From positions 248,001 through 312,000 of the forward strand of contig RSEE01000031.1 in the NCBI GenBank assembly GCA_003971905.1: a DNA stretch of 64,000 nt. The letters run 5' to 3'. Each line of letters starts with the position of its first letter. The first letter of the stretch is position 1. Positions 47,325 through 58,800 of this stretch are shown here, in pieces. The notes below the pieces were generated by a model, which worked only from the letters and a program-made list of their open reading frames with translations, was not told the origin of the DNA and did no database searches. The stretch comes from Moniliella sp. 'wahieum' (lineage: Eukaryota > Basidiomycota > Moniliellomycetes > Moniliellales > Moniliellaceae). The position numbers were made by a program, and so were the translations under genes.

Positions 47325-48401
47325 GGCGGGGGGGGTATCGGGAGGCGTGCGGATGGTGGGAGAGCGCCAGGGGAGATGGGGGCGTGGGCCGGGGGGCAGG
47401 CGGCGCGCAGACGCAAGAAGCGGAGATGCGCACGCAGCGCACCAGCAGGACGAAGCTTGAAGAGCGCTGGAAGCGCACAGCCAGCCTGCAAAAAAGGTGG
47501 CGTGGGATGCCGTGCGTCTGAGAACTGCCGAGCCCCTTGCATGCGCACCGGCTGACACCTGCGCCGCTCCGCCTGCGCCCCACACGCCGGGCGCAGTGTG
47601 GAGCCACACCCGCACCACAGCTGCACGTCGTCTGCCCTTGCAGCTGCGCTGCTGCGCTGTGCAGCGGCCACCGGCAACGGTGCGCCCCTGTCACCGCGTC
47701 ACACGCACCAGCCCACACTCCACCCCTCCCACACCCCCGCCCTTGCCTGCGGCCGCCGGCTGCTGCGTCTGTTTCTCCCCCTGCGATCTGCGACCTTCTG
47801 TGACATGTGACGCGTGCCGCGCCCTGTCCATGTCAGTCAGTATCTGTATCAGTATATCAGCAGCATCCGTCGCTGCCTCGATCGGAATCTGGCGTGCGGA
47901 CCCTGCCGACGCACCTGGATTCTTGCTCAACATTCGCACACCCCCCGGCACGCCTCGTCGCCCCACACGCGCCCTGTGCCCCCCACCGACACTGGCCCTG
48001 CCCCACCCCTTCCCCACGCGGCTGGTGTGCACCCATCGACCACCCGCCATCGATCCAAGCCCGAAGGCACGTCATGCCATGCATCATGTGACCCGCTGCA
48101 CGTGCCCCCGCCTTCACCACACCAACCGAGCACCTGCTGGGCGGCGCCTGTCGCAGCCACCCCCTCGCCACCCTCTGCACCCTCTGCCACGCCCCCTCCC
48201 CTGCCCAAGGCCCCCATCCTAACCCTCTCCCATCCCCACCCAGCCGCTGCCGTCGCCGCTCTCTCTTGTGTACCCTCACCATCCGTCCCTTGCACACAGG
48301 ACCAAGAAAACACTGGGCCATGTGCATGGCCATGCATCCCCCCCGGCCCTTCCTCCCGACACGCGCACGGGCTGCGGAATCGTAGTCACTGCGCTGACGA
48401 A

Positions 48402-48431
48402 CATTGGATATTGAACGTTTGAACATTGAAC
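48402..48431. promoter_or_regulatory. TTGAACGTTTGAACATTGAA element
   Basis: A variant of the recurring TTGAACGTTCAA palindrome, about 290 bases upstream of the ATG at 48711. Confidence 0.4.
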
Positions 48432-48504
48432 TGTGAGACATGAGACGTGGGGGAGCGAACGTTCCAGTGATAGGGTTCGACGAACACGCTGCAACCCTAC
48501 TGCT

Positions 48505-48544
48505 GGGCTGGGCGGAACCAGAGCCGGTTCTTTCCGCCCAGCCC
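48505..48544. repeat. Perfect 13-bp inverted repeat with 14-base loop
   Basis: GGGCTGGGCGGAA (48505-48517) is exactly complementary to TTCCGCCCAGCCC (48532-48544). It may be a protein-binding palindrome or a 5' leader hairpin of the 48.7 kb gene. Confidence 0.7.
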
Positions 48545-48710
48545 CACCTCTGGCCTGCCAGAGGCGAGAGGCTGGCGCGAGGACCGTGGCTAACGAAAGA
48601 GGGCCCGGTGGAGCGTGCCAAGGTAAACGCCAACGCGCCCCGCCGGAGCGCAGCGCGCAACCACTGGCCGAAGTCCCCAGTCCCATCCCCACCCAGCATG
48701 GCCGAGCAGC

Positions 48711-50054
48711 ATGGGCGACGAGCGGTGCGGGAGCGGTGCGAGGCGCGTGCGCGTGCCGCCGAGCACCTCGCTTCCGTCGTTCGATGCGAATCGCTCTGGC
48801 TCGGCAGCATCCGCTTCACCCCCCGCCGACCTGGCTCGCATCTTTGACACGTCCCGCGCCCCGGCGCGAGCGCGCGCGGTACGTCACATGACACTGGGCC
48901 TGTCTCTTGCCCGCGTCCTCCAGCCCACGGCCGCTTCGGCAGGAACACCAGGTGCGGCGGCGGATGCGGCCGCCGCCGCCTCGGCCCAGGCTGCTGTCCA
49001 GGCCGTGCGGGAAGAATGGGTGCCAGCTGCCACGCTTACCACCCGTCTCGCCGCCGTCGCAGTCCATGCCAGTGTCTTTTCCGACGCGCTCGAGGCGGCT
49101 GAAGAAAACCATGCCCGTTCCCAGCGCCAAGGCGGATTGGCGTTGCTTCCCCCGCTGCCCAAACTTGGATCGACAATTTCGTCCGCGCTGCGTCACCGTA
49201 CAGCGGGAACGGGCTCCCTCGCTGCCCCCGTCGCACCTTCCGCTTCGGCCGCCGATTCCTTGCCCCCGTCCCCCCAGCCTGTAGGAAGGACATGGCGACG
49301 AGCTGAGTCGGTCAAAGATTCGGCCTCGGTCGGCTCGGGCGGCGCCGAAGCCAATGAGGTGGCGCCGCCGTCGGTCTCGCCCTTGGCCCAGACCAGCTCG
49401 GCAGTCAGCTCGGCCGCGGCCTCGGCGGCTACCGCAATTGTCGAAGGTAACACCGAGGAGGGGGCTGTGACGGTGATTGCGCTCGGCGAGGGCGATCCGA
49501 GGGGCGTTGCTGTGCTCTACCACCCTCATGTCGGGTTCGCGCTGGACTTTGGCAGGGTCTTCACGTCGCTGGTCACCGTGGTGGCCCAAGCGTATGGCCA
49601 GGTCGCCCATCTCGCCGATCCTTACCACCAAGAGGAGCCAGGCGATTGGGATGCGGTTCCCGCCGTCATGGCCGACGCGTTTGTTCAATTGGAAACGGGC
49701 CTGCATCGGACGCTTGCCTGGGTCGGCCAGGAACTGAGCGCACTGGCTCGCCAAATGGTGCGAGAACAAATGGGCCAAATGGAATCGCTCTTATCGTCGT
49801 TACACTCTGTTGCGCCGCCCGTGCCGCCCGTACCTTTGTTGCCCCAGTCGCCACCGTCTCCCCCCCTGCTGTCCCAGCAAGCTAGCAGCACCCTCTACAC
49901 CCCCGGTACCTCCCCCACCCCATCCGCCACCGCGGCCCAGTCGACACCTGCGTTGGTAGCGCTGCCCACCCCGAGTACGCCAGCGTCTTCTTCGCTTATC
50001 TTGCCCTCCTCGGACCGGGCGGAAACACACTCGTCGGCCGAAGGTCGCCTGTGA
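48711..50054 (+). CDS. Hypothetical protein, 447 codons, uninterrupted
   Basis: Not recognised. This is one of the few long genes in the window with a single open frame. The N-terminal part is Ser/Ala-rich, followed by helical segments (VREEWVPAATLTTRLAAVAV, SVFSDALEAAEENHA), a Ser/Ala linker, and a second folded-looking part (VTVIALGEGDPRGVAVLYHP; FALDFGRVFTSLVTVVAQAY; FVQLETGLHRTLAWVGQELS; ALARQMVREQMGQMESLLSS). The tail is Pro/Ser/Thr-rich. A GTACGT...CAG segment of exactly 45 bases at 48879-48923 would be a short intron whose retention keeps the frame, so two isoforms are possible. No signal peptide or membrane span is seen. The alternative start at 48698 is in another frame. Confidence 0.65.
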   Translation: MGDERCGSGARRVRVPPSTSLPSFDANRSGSAASASPPADLARIFDTSRAPARARAVRHMTLGLSLARVLQPTAASAGTPGAAADAAAAASAQAAVQAVREEWVPAATLTTRLAAVAVHASVFSDALEAAEENHARSQRQGGLALLPPLPKLGSTISSALRHRTAGTGSLAAPVAPSASAADSLPPSPQPVGRTWRRAESVKDSASVGSGGAEANEVAPPSVSPLAQTSSAVSSAAASAATAIVEGNTEEGAVTVIALGEGDPRGVAVLYHPHVGFALDFGRVFTSLVTVVAQAYGQVAHLADPYHQEEPGDWDAVPAVMADAFVQLETGLHRTLAWVGQELSALARQMVREQMGQMESLLSSLHSVAPPVPPVPLLPQSPPSPPLLSQQASSTLYTPGTSPTPSATAAQSTPALVALPTPSTPASSSLILPSSDRAETHSSAEGRL

Positions 50055-51118
50055 CCTTCTCCACGCCCCTACCGTCCGAACTGGATGCCAGTTGGGGCGA
50101 AGCGACGCCCCGGCCTGGCACGGTCGCCATGCCCACACCCCTTCCCAATGCTTGAATCCTATCCCAGATGCTCCTTCTCGTTCCTAGGCTAGACAGTGAC
50201 CGGTGATGCATGATAGAGGCGCATGGTGAGCCAGCGGCCCCGATCCACCGACCGGCAAGTTAGGCAACTGAGACGGAAAAGTACTTGCCGCATTTAGATC
50301 TCATCGTCCCAACGTCCCCTCTGCTTTACGTTGAATCTCAGACCCAGTGTGCCAATCCCGCGTCGATCACTCGATCACGTTGGGCAGGTCACAGGTTGCA
50401 TGCTGGAGGCCACATGTGACTACCATGTGATATGCATCTTGTCACGTGATGCATGGCAATTCAGGCTCGGGTGTTACCTTATCGATTACGAGGAAGTGCT
50501 ATCGGATGACATTCTTAGTGCCTTCCCACTGGTCTTCACTTGCTTCTGTTGGAGGGTAGTGCTGGGGTTCCCTTGCACGACTCTCGGTGGATCAGTGACG
50601 ATCACTTAACCGGGCGGAAGAGTTCCGCTCGCAGGGCGCGCGCGCCCTGCTCACTTCATCTCTCCCTTCTCTCTCTCCTGTCTCCTTCCCTTCAATTCAG
50701 ATGTTGCTTGAACTTTGCCTTTTCACGCCTTGTCTGAAGGCTGCACTGCAGCTGATCCATTGGATCGCGAGTGCTCCCAAGGCGCACTCTATAGCAGCTT
50801 CGTCTGCTTCGCTGTGCGATGGGGCTTAGACAGAAGGGGGTTACCAAAATGGGGCCAACCAACAGTCAGCATCCTCGATTGGTGGGGATCCTTTATCCCA
50901 CCTTCCATTCTCGTTCCCTTCCCGCCTTTCCTGTCCAACTCCTGAACGTTTCCAGCCAATTGATTCAGTAATACAGGCAACCTCTCGTCTCCACTTGGCT
51001 GCATCATCTTCATCATCCAACCTCCTCCTCCAGCTTTCCATCTGCCCAGTCGCGCGAGCCTTCCATCAGCCGCGTCGGTTCCCCGTACCACAGCATGCCG
51101 CGTGGGTTCCTTTCACAG
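50055..51118. other. Intergenic, about 1.1 kb
   Basis: Contains clustered CACATGTGAC, CATGTGATAT and GTCACGTGATG words (about 50410-50450) and a CT-rich tract near 50650-50690. No supported gene. Confidence 0.45.
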
Positions 51119-51475
51119 TCACTGCCATGCCTCAGCCCTGGCAGTGTCTGTCCGCTCCACTGCATCTACCCGTCTCTGAGCCCCGGAGGTTTCAGACACG
51201 TTACTACCCTCCAGCCGGCGTATACGCGGCCTTGCCACGCGTGCAGCCGCCTCGGCTTCACGCCCAAAGGCTTCTCTTCCTCGCTCGGATCCACCAGGTA
51301 GCCCATGAGTCGCAATTGCTTGTTTCAACTTGCTACACCGCTCCGCGGCAGCCTTGTGGCCAGGTCGACGGCAGTGGGGGCACAACCGTGGGCGTGGATT
51401 GAAGGGGCACCGTGTGCGAGTGTGAGCGTCGGTGTCGCAATGGGGGCACCGGCGGGGAGTAGGGTAGGGGGCATT
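51119..51475 (-). CDS. Zinc-knuckle-like ORF
   Basis: An open minus-strand frame holds two Cys/His clusters: RCPHCDTDAHTRTRCPF and LCPHCRRPGHKAAAERCSKL. These resemble tandem zinc knuckles but with wider final spacing than the retroviral-type CCHC consensus. An Ala/Arg/Glu-rich helical tail follows (EAFGREAEAAARVARPRIRR) to the stop at 51119. There is no ATG in this frame before the first cluster, and an in-frame stop lies just upstream (51478-51476), so an upstream exon or a frame change is needed. The downstream neighbour Ypt6 is divergently oriented, with the promoter between them. Confidence 0.4.
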   Translation of the reverse strand, partial: NAPYPTPRRCPHCDTDAHTRTRCPFNPRPRLCPHCRRPGHKAAAERCSKLKQAIATHGLPGGSERGREAFGREAEAAARVARPRIRRLEGSNVSETSGAQRRVDAVERTDTARAEAWQ

Positions 51476-52654
<1,179 letters not shown>

Positions 52655-53354
52655 CTACCTACACCGGCCATGCCCCCCCCCCCCCACACACACCCACAAC
52701 TGTCCCCTACCCCCGCGCGCTTTTTCCTCTCCTCCTTCTCCCGCCCTTCTGGATACCTCTCGGCACGCATATCTCTCGCCTGGGCCACCTATTATTGCAT
52801 TGCATGCGCTGTGTGGAGCGAAACGCAAGCGATAACACACAAGGAGAGGCAGGTAGCTACGTCATATTATGCTGTGCCCAGCATCTGCTCGTTGCTTGAT
52901 GCGTAGCGTGAGTAGTGAGGCTCGCCTTTTCAACATGCACATTGCCAACAATCCCGCGATTGCACCTCCCGTTCTCATGGGGGTCCAAATAAGAACATTC
53001 TTCTTCATTCTTTAGAGTGTTGCCCCCTGATCCGTCGAGTTGTCTGCTTCTCCCGCCATCTCCCACATGGCATTCTTTTGCATTTGTGCGTTCCCCCTCC
53101 AACCCCGCAGCAGAATCCCCTGTTCTGTTGAGCTCGCGTCTGTCTTTTCCTTTGCCAAGAACGTGGCGCCTTGCTGGCGGCATACGCGCCGGTCATCGAC
53201 GCCCGTGCCCCCCATGTCGGGCAAATGGCGATGCGGTCGAAAAGGGGTACGGTCCGGGGGGGGGGCAAAAGAACGCGTGGGTTGACACGCGAGTTGCGAT
53301 GGCACGCGAATCCATATGGAGGCCATGCTACAGCGCAAGGGCACGTCGGGTGGC

Positions 53355-53384
53355 GTGTGACGCGTGACGCGTGACGCGTGACGG
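53355..53384. promoter_or_regulatory. GTGACGC tandem motif, four units
   Basis: GTGTGACGCGTGACGCGTGA and on; the same 7-bp unit is tandem at 11048-11070. It lies about 420 bases upstream of the next start. Confidence 0.4.
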
Positions 53385-53621
53385 TGGCGGAGGGGCAGGG
53401 GGCGAGTGGCAGGGCAGCCGACGCAGGACAGGGCTGGCACGGGGCCAGTGTGTGCGGCCGGTCCCGCTGGTGGGGTGGTGGTGGGTGGACGCAGCACGGG
53501 GCGCGTGCGGCGGCGGCAGGCGTGCATGCGAGCATGCATGCATGCATGCATCCGTGCAGCTGGCAGCAGACCGACGCAGTGCGCTGGGTGGCGCTGGGCT
53601 CGGGGCGACTGGGCGGGAGGC

Positions 53622-53646
53622 GTTGCGTTGCGTTGCGTTGCGTTGT
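53622..53646 (+). repeat. GTTGC pentanucleotide microsatellite
   Basis: About five consecutive GTTGC units in non-coding DNA. Confidence 0.85.
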
Positions 53647-53805
53647 GTTCGTGTCGGCGGGCGACTGGAGCTGATAATTGCCGTCTACGATGGGCAGGCG
53701 ATGCGATGGCCCTGCCGCTCTCCGATAGCCACAGCACAGCCATCACAGCCATCCGCATCCATCCATCGCCCTCCTCGCTCCCCGTCTGCGGCCCGCCTCC
53801 CCGCC

Positions 53806-55374
53806 ATGGCCGCCTCCATCGCCGCCCCAGCCGCCTACCCCCCACCCCCGCCCACCCGCACCCGCACCGCCGCCTCGCCGCGCGTCCAGCGCAAGTTCAA
53901 TGCCTCCACCGACAACATCTCCCTCTCCTCCCGCCTCTCCATCTCCTCCACCGTCTCCAGCGCCAGCGTCATCATCCGCCGCAGCGCCCAGTCCGTCGGC
54001 GCCAGTGTCACCCGCGGCCGCTCCAAGATCACCCGTGCCAGCAAGCACTCCATCATGGGCATCTCCAACATCTTTGCCAAAGACCGCACCCAGCAGCAGC
54101 CCCCCGCCGCCAGCTGCTGCTCCCCACACCGCCTCCCCCCTCTCCCTCCGCCACAGAGACCGCGCACCCAGTGCCGGCGTTTCCCTGTCGCACATGACCG
54201 TCGAGTCCCATGCCCCTCCACTCCGCACCACGGCCTCAGCCGCTGCCTTCTATGTGCGGCAAATGCAGGAGGCGGAGCAAGCGCGCTTCCAGCACCGCCG
54301 CCCCTCCTCCCCCGCCACCTCCGCCGGGAGCACCATGCGCCGCTCCAACCCCACGGCCGCGTCAGTCGGGATGAGACGCCGTCGCCTGCGTCCGCCACGT
54401 CGGGCCCGGCGCTCAGTGCCAACCAACGCAGCGCTCTTCAGGGCGGACCTCAACGTTCTGCCTCCTCTCGCAGTTCCAAGGACACCTCCGACGCACTGTT
54501 GCGTCATGCGGCCGGTCTCCAGGCCGATGCCGCTCCGTCGGCCGCGCTGGCGCGGGACGAACGGCGGTCCGGGGAGCAGGAGCAGGATGAACGCAACGCC
54601 TCCTCGTTTTACGAACTCGGTCCCTCCTGGGCTGCTGAGCAGCCCCCCCTCCCTGTGCCCACCCGTCCTGGCGGGAACGATTCGGTAGGATCAGGAACGA
54701 GTGTAGGCAGCCTGGGTGCGCCTTGCTCCTCCTCGCCCCCTCCCTCGCCCTCGATACCGACTCGTTACGCCAATGGGCCGAGGGGATCGAGCGCGGCCGC
54801 CTCTCCGCGGCCCAGGCTCCGCTCCCCGCAGCATTCTCAAGAAACCAGAGGGTGAACCAAGCTCGACGCCGACGCTGGACGCCTCATCGATGGCCTCGCT
54901 TGTCTCCACCCCGCCCCGTGCCTCGCTCCCTTTGCATGCAAGTGTCTCGCCTCCCTCCCCCGCCGTTTCGCCCGGTGCCGGCCCCTACACCGCTGCTTCC
55001 GCTGCTCCCTTTTCCCCCCTTCCTTCCCTTGCTCCTCTTGTCCCCCTTTCTCCTCTTGCCCCTCTTTCTCCCCTTGCTGTCTCTGCCCCCCCCTCTTTTT
55101 GGCAACTGCCCCTTCCCCTGCGCTAGGTCCTGCTCCAGCCCCGCTGCGGCACTTGCCATGGCCGGAAGCGGGAAACGGATTGTGTTTGCGCCCCGCGCCC
55201 AGCTCCATTCTACACTGGCCCGCTCACATCTACGATCGACGTGGTGAGCTAACGACAGCCAATCGGCTTACCCCTCTTTTGGCACAACAGATCAAGGAAG
55301 AACTAAACGTGTACAAGATGGAGGAGATGTCGGTCGCTCCTTCGTCCCGTATCTTTACCCAGTTCTTTGTTTAA
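53806..55374 (+). CDS. Disordered protein with conserved fungal C-terminal block
   Basis: The ATG at 53806 begins MAASIAAPAAYPPPPPTRTR. A Ser-rich basic stretch follows (NISLSSRLSISSTVSSASVI; VGASVTRGRSKITRASKHSI; MGISNIFAKDRT). The middle includes AAAFYVRQMQEAEQARFQ and Ser/Pro-rich segments, then DSLRQWAEGIERGRLS and PRSILKKPEGEPSSTPTL. The C terminus is GKRIVFAPRAQLH, an IYDRRG segment, NRLTPLLAQQIKEELN, and KMEEMSVAPSSRIFTQFFV. I recall this terminal block as conserved in fungal proteins of the Afr1/YER158C type involved in polarised growth, but cannot verify that. Frame changes occur near 54110, 54740 and about 55100-55180. The GTGAGC in the last block is read through, because the conserved block continues across it. 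Confidence 0.6.
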
Positions 55375-55884
55375 TCCCCGCCCCTCTTTCTGCCGCCTCG
55401 ACGTCTTTCCCTTTCAGAGATGCGTCTGGTGAGACCGCCCCGACCGGACCGGTCGACCGTTCCGGCTGGCCCTTCGCTTGTTTCGGCCCCGACAGGGGGC
55501 CCGATCAACTGTTATTTGCACCTCCTGCCTTGGCCTGCCTTTCTGCCCTAGGGCGGGAGCACGCTTGATGACGACCTTTTTGCCTTCGCTTGTGATCTAC
55601 TACCGAGGTGCTTGTTTTTCCCTTGCCTTCCCTTGACTTCCTTTGACTTCCCTTCCCTTTGCATTGCTCTGTTTGTCGTTTCTCTTTTGCCGCATATACT
55701 TTGTTACCCGTGTAGGTGGCTATGTGCTCCGACCGAGCCAAGCACGCTGTGGGGCTCGGCCTACGATCCCTACCTAACACGCCCTCTTCTCCGTTGGATC
55801 CCAGGGATATAGTTGGCTAGAATAATACAGGGGCACTGGCATGTGGCGTGGGGGTGGGCTGGTGGAGTTGTGGGTAACCGCGGC
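55375..55884. other. Convergent 3' intergenic region
   Basis: About 510 bases with pyrimidine-rich TTCCCTTGACTTCC-type repeats (about 55616-55660). No gene seen. Confidence 0.5.
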
Positions 55885-58800
55885 TCACAGGAGCAGGCAT
55901 CGTTCGTCGCGGGAACTGTAGAAGAGGATCTTGTGAGGACCGTCAGGCTGTTCGCGTTTCAATCGACTTCGCAGTTCGCTCAAGCGAGCGCGGATGGCCT
56001 TGTATATTCGGCGGCGGTGCCCCGGGGCGCCTCGCGTTCCAACGAAGGGAACTCCTCGAGGAGCGCCAGCCGCGCCAACTCTTTCCACGGCAAGTCGAGT
56101 ACCAACACGGGAATCTGGCCCCGAACCACTTGCTCCGACACATGCACCGCGTCCCGCGCTGCCTGTCCTCCAACCCGGCGCGACCTTGGCGCTGCAACCG
56201 CCGTTCCTTGTGGCGCGACTCGCGACCCGCTCCGCCCGACCCGCCGCGCGCGGCCGGTCCAGGCGGAAAGACAACGTGCGTATCGACCTGCTCCCACTTG
56301 CCCTCGGGCGGCGGGGCCAGTGCCAGCGTTGTGCCTGGCACCAGTCCTTGTCCGCCCATGCCCGACAGCGCGCCCGAAGCGAGTGTGCTAGCCAAGGAGA
56401 CCGCGGCTTGCTGGCTCGCCTCGTCGCCGGTATAGTAGGTGGTGGACAAGTCCACCGTTCGTTGTCGACCCAGCAGGTGGAGCAACGTGGCCACCACCTC
56501 TTCTCGTTCCACTTCCACCTCGGCCTTGTGCAGCACATTGCGGATCTTGACTTTTTCCCCGCGAACGCACATGGACCAGGAACGCAATCCCTTCCGCCTT
56601 GCACGAACGCAAGATCCGTTCGGGCGAGTAATGGCCAGTCGACGGATCGAGGTCGTACGTTTCTTCCTCGCCTGGCCCACCGCATCGTACTTCAAGTCGG
56701 CCGCGATCCCGGCCGCCCACATGGTCCCGGACCAATTGGATCCGGGCAAGACGGCGCCGGCGGCTGATCACATACGCATCGCACCGCCGTGCGGTCCAGG
56801 CACCGAAACTGCGTTCTTCTTCGCTCGCTCGGTTGGCCCAGTGCGACGCATGCATCACTTGCCAGTTTTGCAACTCGAACGCAATCTTGCCCACGGAGAT
56901 CTCGACGCCGACCCCGTGTTCGGGCGTGCCCGCGTCGCGCAGCGCCGAACCAGGAACCGGGTGCAAAAAGCGTTCGTTCGGCGCAAAGCGCGTCAACAAC
57001 GAATCGTACCGCCCACCCGCCGCGAGCACTTCGAGTTTGCGTCCCAACGGCCGCGCCAGCTGGAAAATGGCGCCGGATTTGTAGTACGCTGCGTTGCGGG
57101 AGCAAGGGCGTAATGCACAGCGGCAAGCGAACGCCAAATGCTTCGCTTAACGTTTGGATCTGCCGCAGTTCATGCAGAGGCGCAACCAGTTGGCGCCGTA
57201 CCGACGTCGGCATATGCTCCCCCAATTTCTTCTCCACTTCCTCCAACGAAGACGACAGATTGACCCGTTCCAACTCCTCAATCACCGACGTGGTCAAGCC
57301 AAGCTGCTTCAACCGAGCCCGCACACGCGCTCGGTCGCTTTGGCGTAACCGCATCCCGAGCGTAGGTGCCAGGGCTGTCAGCACGGCCTGCCGATGGATC
57401 GCATCGTGGGCAGGAAGGATGGACTGGAGGACGGCTTGGAGCATCGAGCTGTGATTCAACTGGATCATCCACTCGCTCCCGGCCTTGCACAGGCCCGGAA
57501 CTTGTTCCAGAATCGCCTGCAGCACCGAAAACGTTTCCGCCTCGGCCCCGGCCCAGCGCATGGGGAGATAATGTCAAAGTTGGCCTCGGCCACCTCAATC
57601 GGCTGGCGGGTGGGATCGGAATTGGCTCGGTAGACTCCACGTATGTCGTACCGCTTGTAGCGCGGGTGCTGCCGCGACTGCATAAATGTGCGGGCAAAGG
57701 GAAGGATGTTGTCGTAGGGAAGATAGACCAAGCGCCCGCCCCGGTCCAGGAGACGAACAAGTTTGTTCTGGACTTGCCCCGCGCCCTGCGGTCCCGCCGG
57801 GTCCGTGCCCACCAAGCTCGTGTCCAGCCCCACCGAGGTGGGCAGCAGCGGTTGCTTGTGCGTATGCGTGAAGCTGCGCGGGGGGTTGTAAAACTCGTTG
57901 GGGGAACAAGCGGTGGCACACTCGTCTGTACCGCCCCGTGACGACGAAAGATGGTACGCAGACTGTCGGCCACGAGGTTGTAGAGCGGCGACTCGGTCTC
58001 TCGTCCGGCATTGTCGTCGTATTGCGTATCTCGGGCCATATCGTTCACTTCCTCGTCCATACTGCGCCCTTGCCCTCCGGACCAAACAGCTGGCCGTCAA
58101 ACAAGGTCGCCAACAGACGGTCGTGGTGTACGCTCTGCGGGTGGTACCCATACGAAGAAATTCTTCGACAAACTCGTCCTCCAGATCCTCGTCCGGCAGC
58201 AGCTTGGATCGTAACAGTTGCAGCGGTGTTGGACGTTCCTCAGGCGAGTGCAGCAGGAGCCAACGCACCACCCTTGTTTCGGGCTCATCGGGACCAAATG
58301 GCCAAGACGCGGGAAGAGTCAGGTTTTCCCGAAGTGCCTTGAGCGTTAAAATTCGCTCCATCCCTGTTTTGTACACCCCGGCTGACGAGGCCAGCATCTC
58401 GAAAAAGATCACGCCAAGAGAATACATATCCACCTTGGCATCGTACGAGCCACCACGTTCCACCTCGGGTGCAATGTACAAGTTGGTGCCCACATCTGTG
58501 GTCAGGTCGGTGGCGTCCGACTCGGGTTGCTCCCCCCCTTCCTCTTCAAACTGCGAGTTGGCTGTGGTAGCCAGCCCAAAGTCACCAACTTTGATCTTGC
58601 CTCCCATAAATACGTTGCTTGGTTTAAGGTCGCGATGAATGATGCCCATGGTCAAGTTGATGTGGGTGAGCGCCTCGAGCATCTGCCGCAGAAGGGACCA
58701 ACTCTCCTCTCGGGTGACGCCATCGTCGATAGCCGAGCGCAAGGTAGGACCACTAATGTACTCCATTTGGATAAAGAGGGTGCGCCGGGTCACCATCCGC

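Larger units (their letters stand above)
47325..48710. other. Divergent intergenic region, about 1.4 kb, C-rich
   Basis: Separates the divergent giant gene and the 48.7 kb gene. It contains a TGACATGTGACGCGTG word (about 47799-47814), an ATATTGAACGTTTGAACATTG element (48409-48429) and a perfect 13-bp inverted repeat (48505-48544). ORFs here follow C-rich composition on both strands and are not credible. Confidence 0.45.
52655..53805. other. Intergenic, about 1.15 kb
   Basis: Holds the GTGACGC array at 53355-53384, a GCATGCATGCATGCAT run (about 53528-53550), a GTTGC pentanucleotide repeat (about 53622-53646), and a C-rich leader. No supported gene; ORFs on both strands mirror each other in composition. 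Confidence 0.5.

Noticed and set aside
46591-47718. 375-codon minus-strand ORF as a separate protein
   Set aside because: Its N-terminal part runs into C-rich promoter DNA; the protein-like Ser/Pro composition fits the start of the giant gene in neighbouring frames better.
53012-53845. Minus-strand ORF of 277 codons
   Set aside because: Composition follows GC-rich promoter DNA with GTGACGC arrays; no domain, and it overlaps the start of the plus-strand gene.
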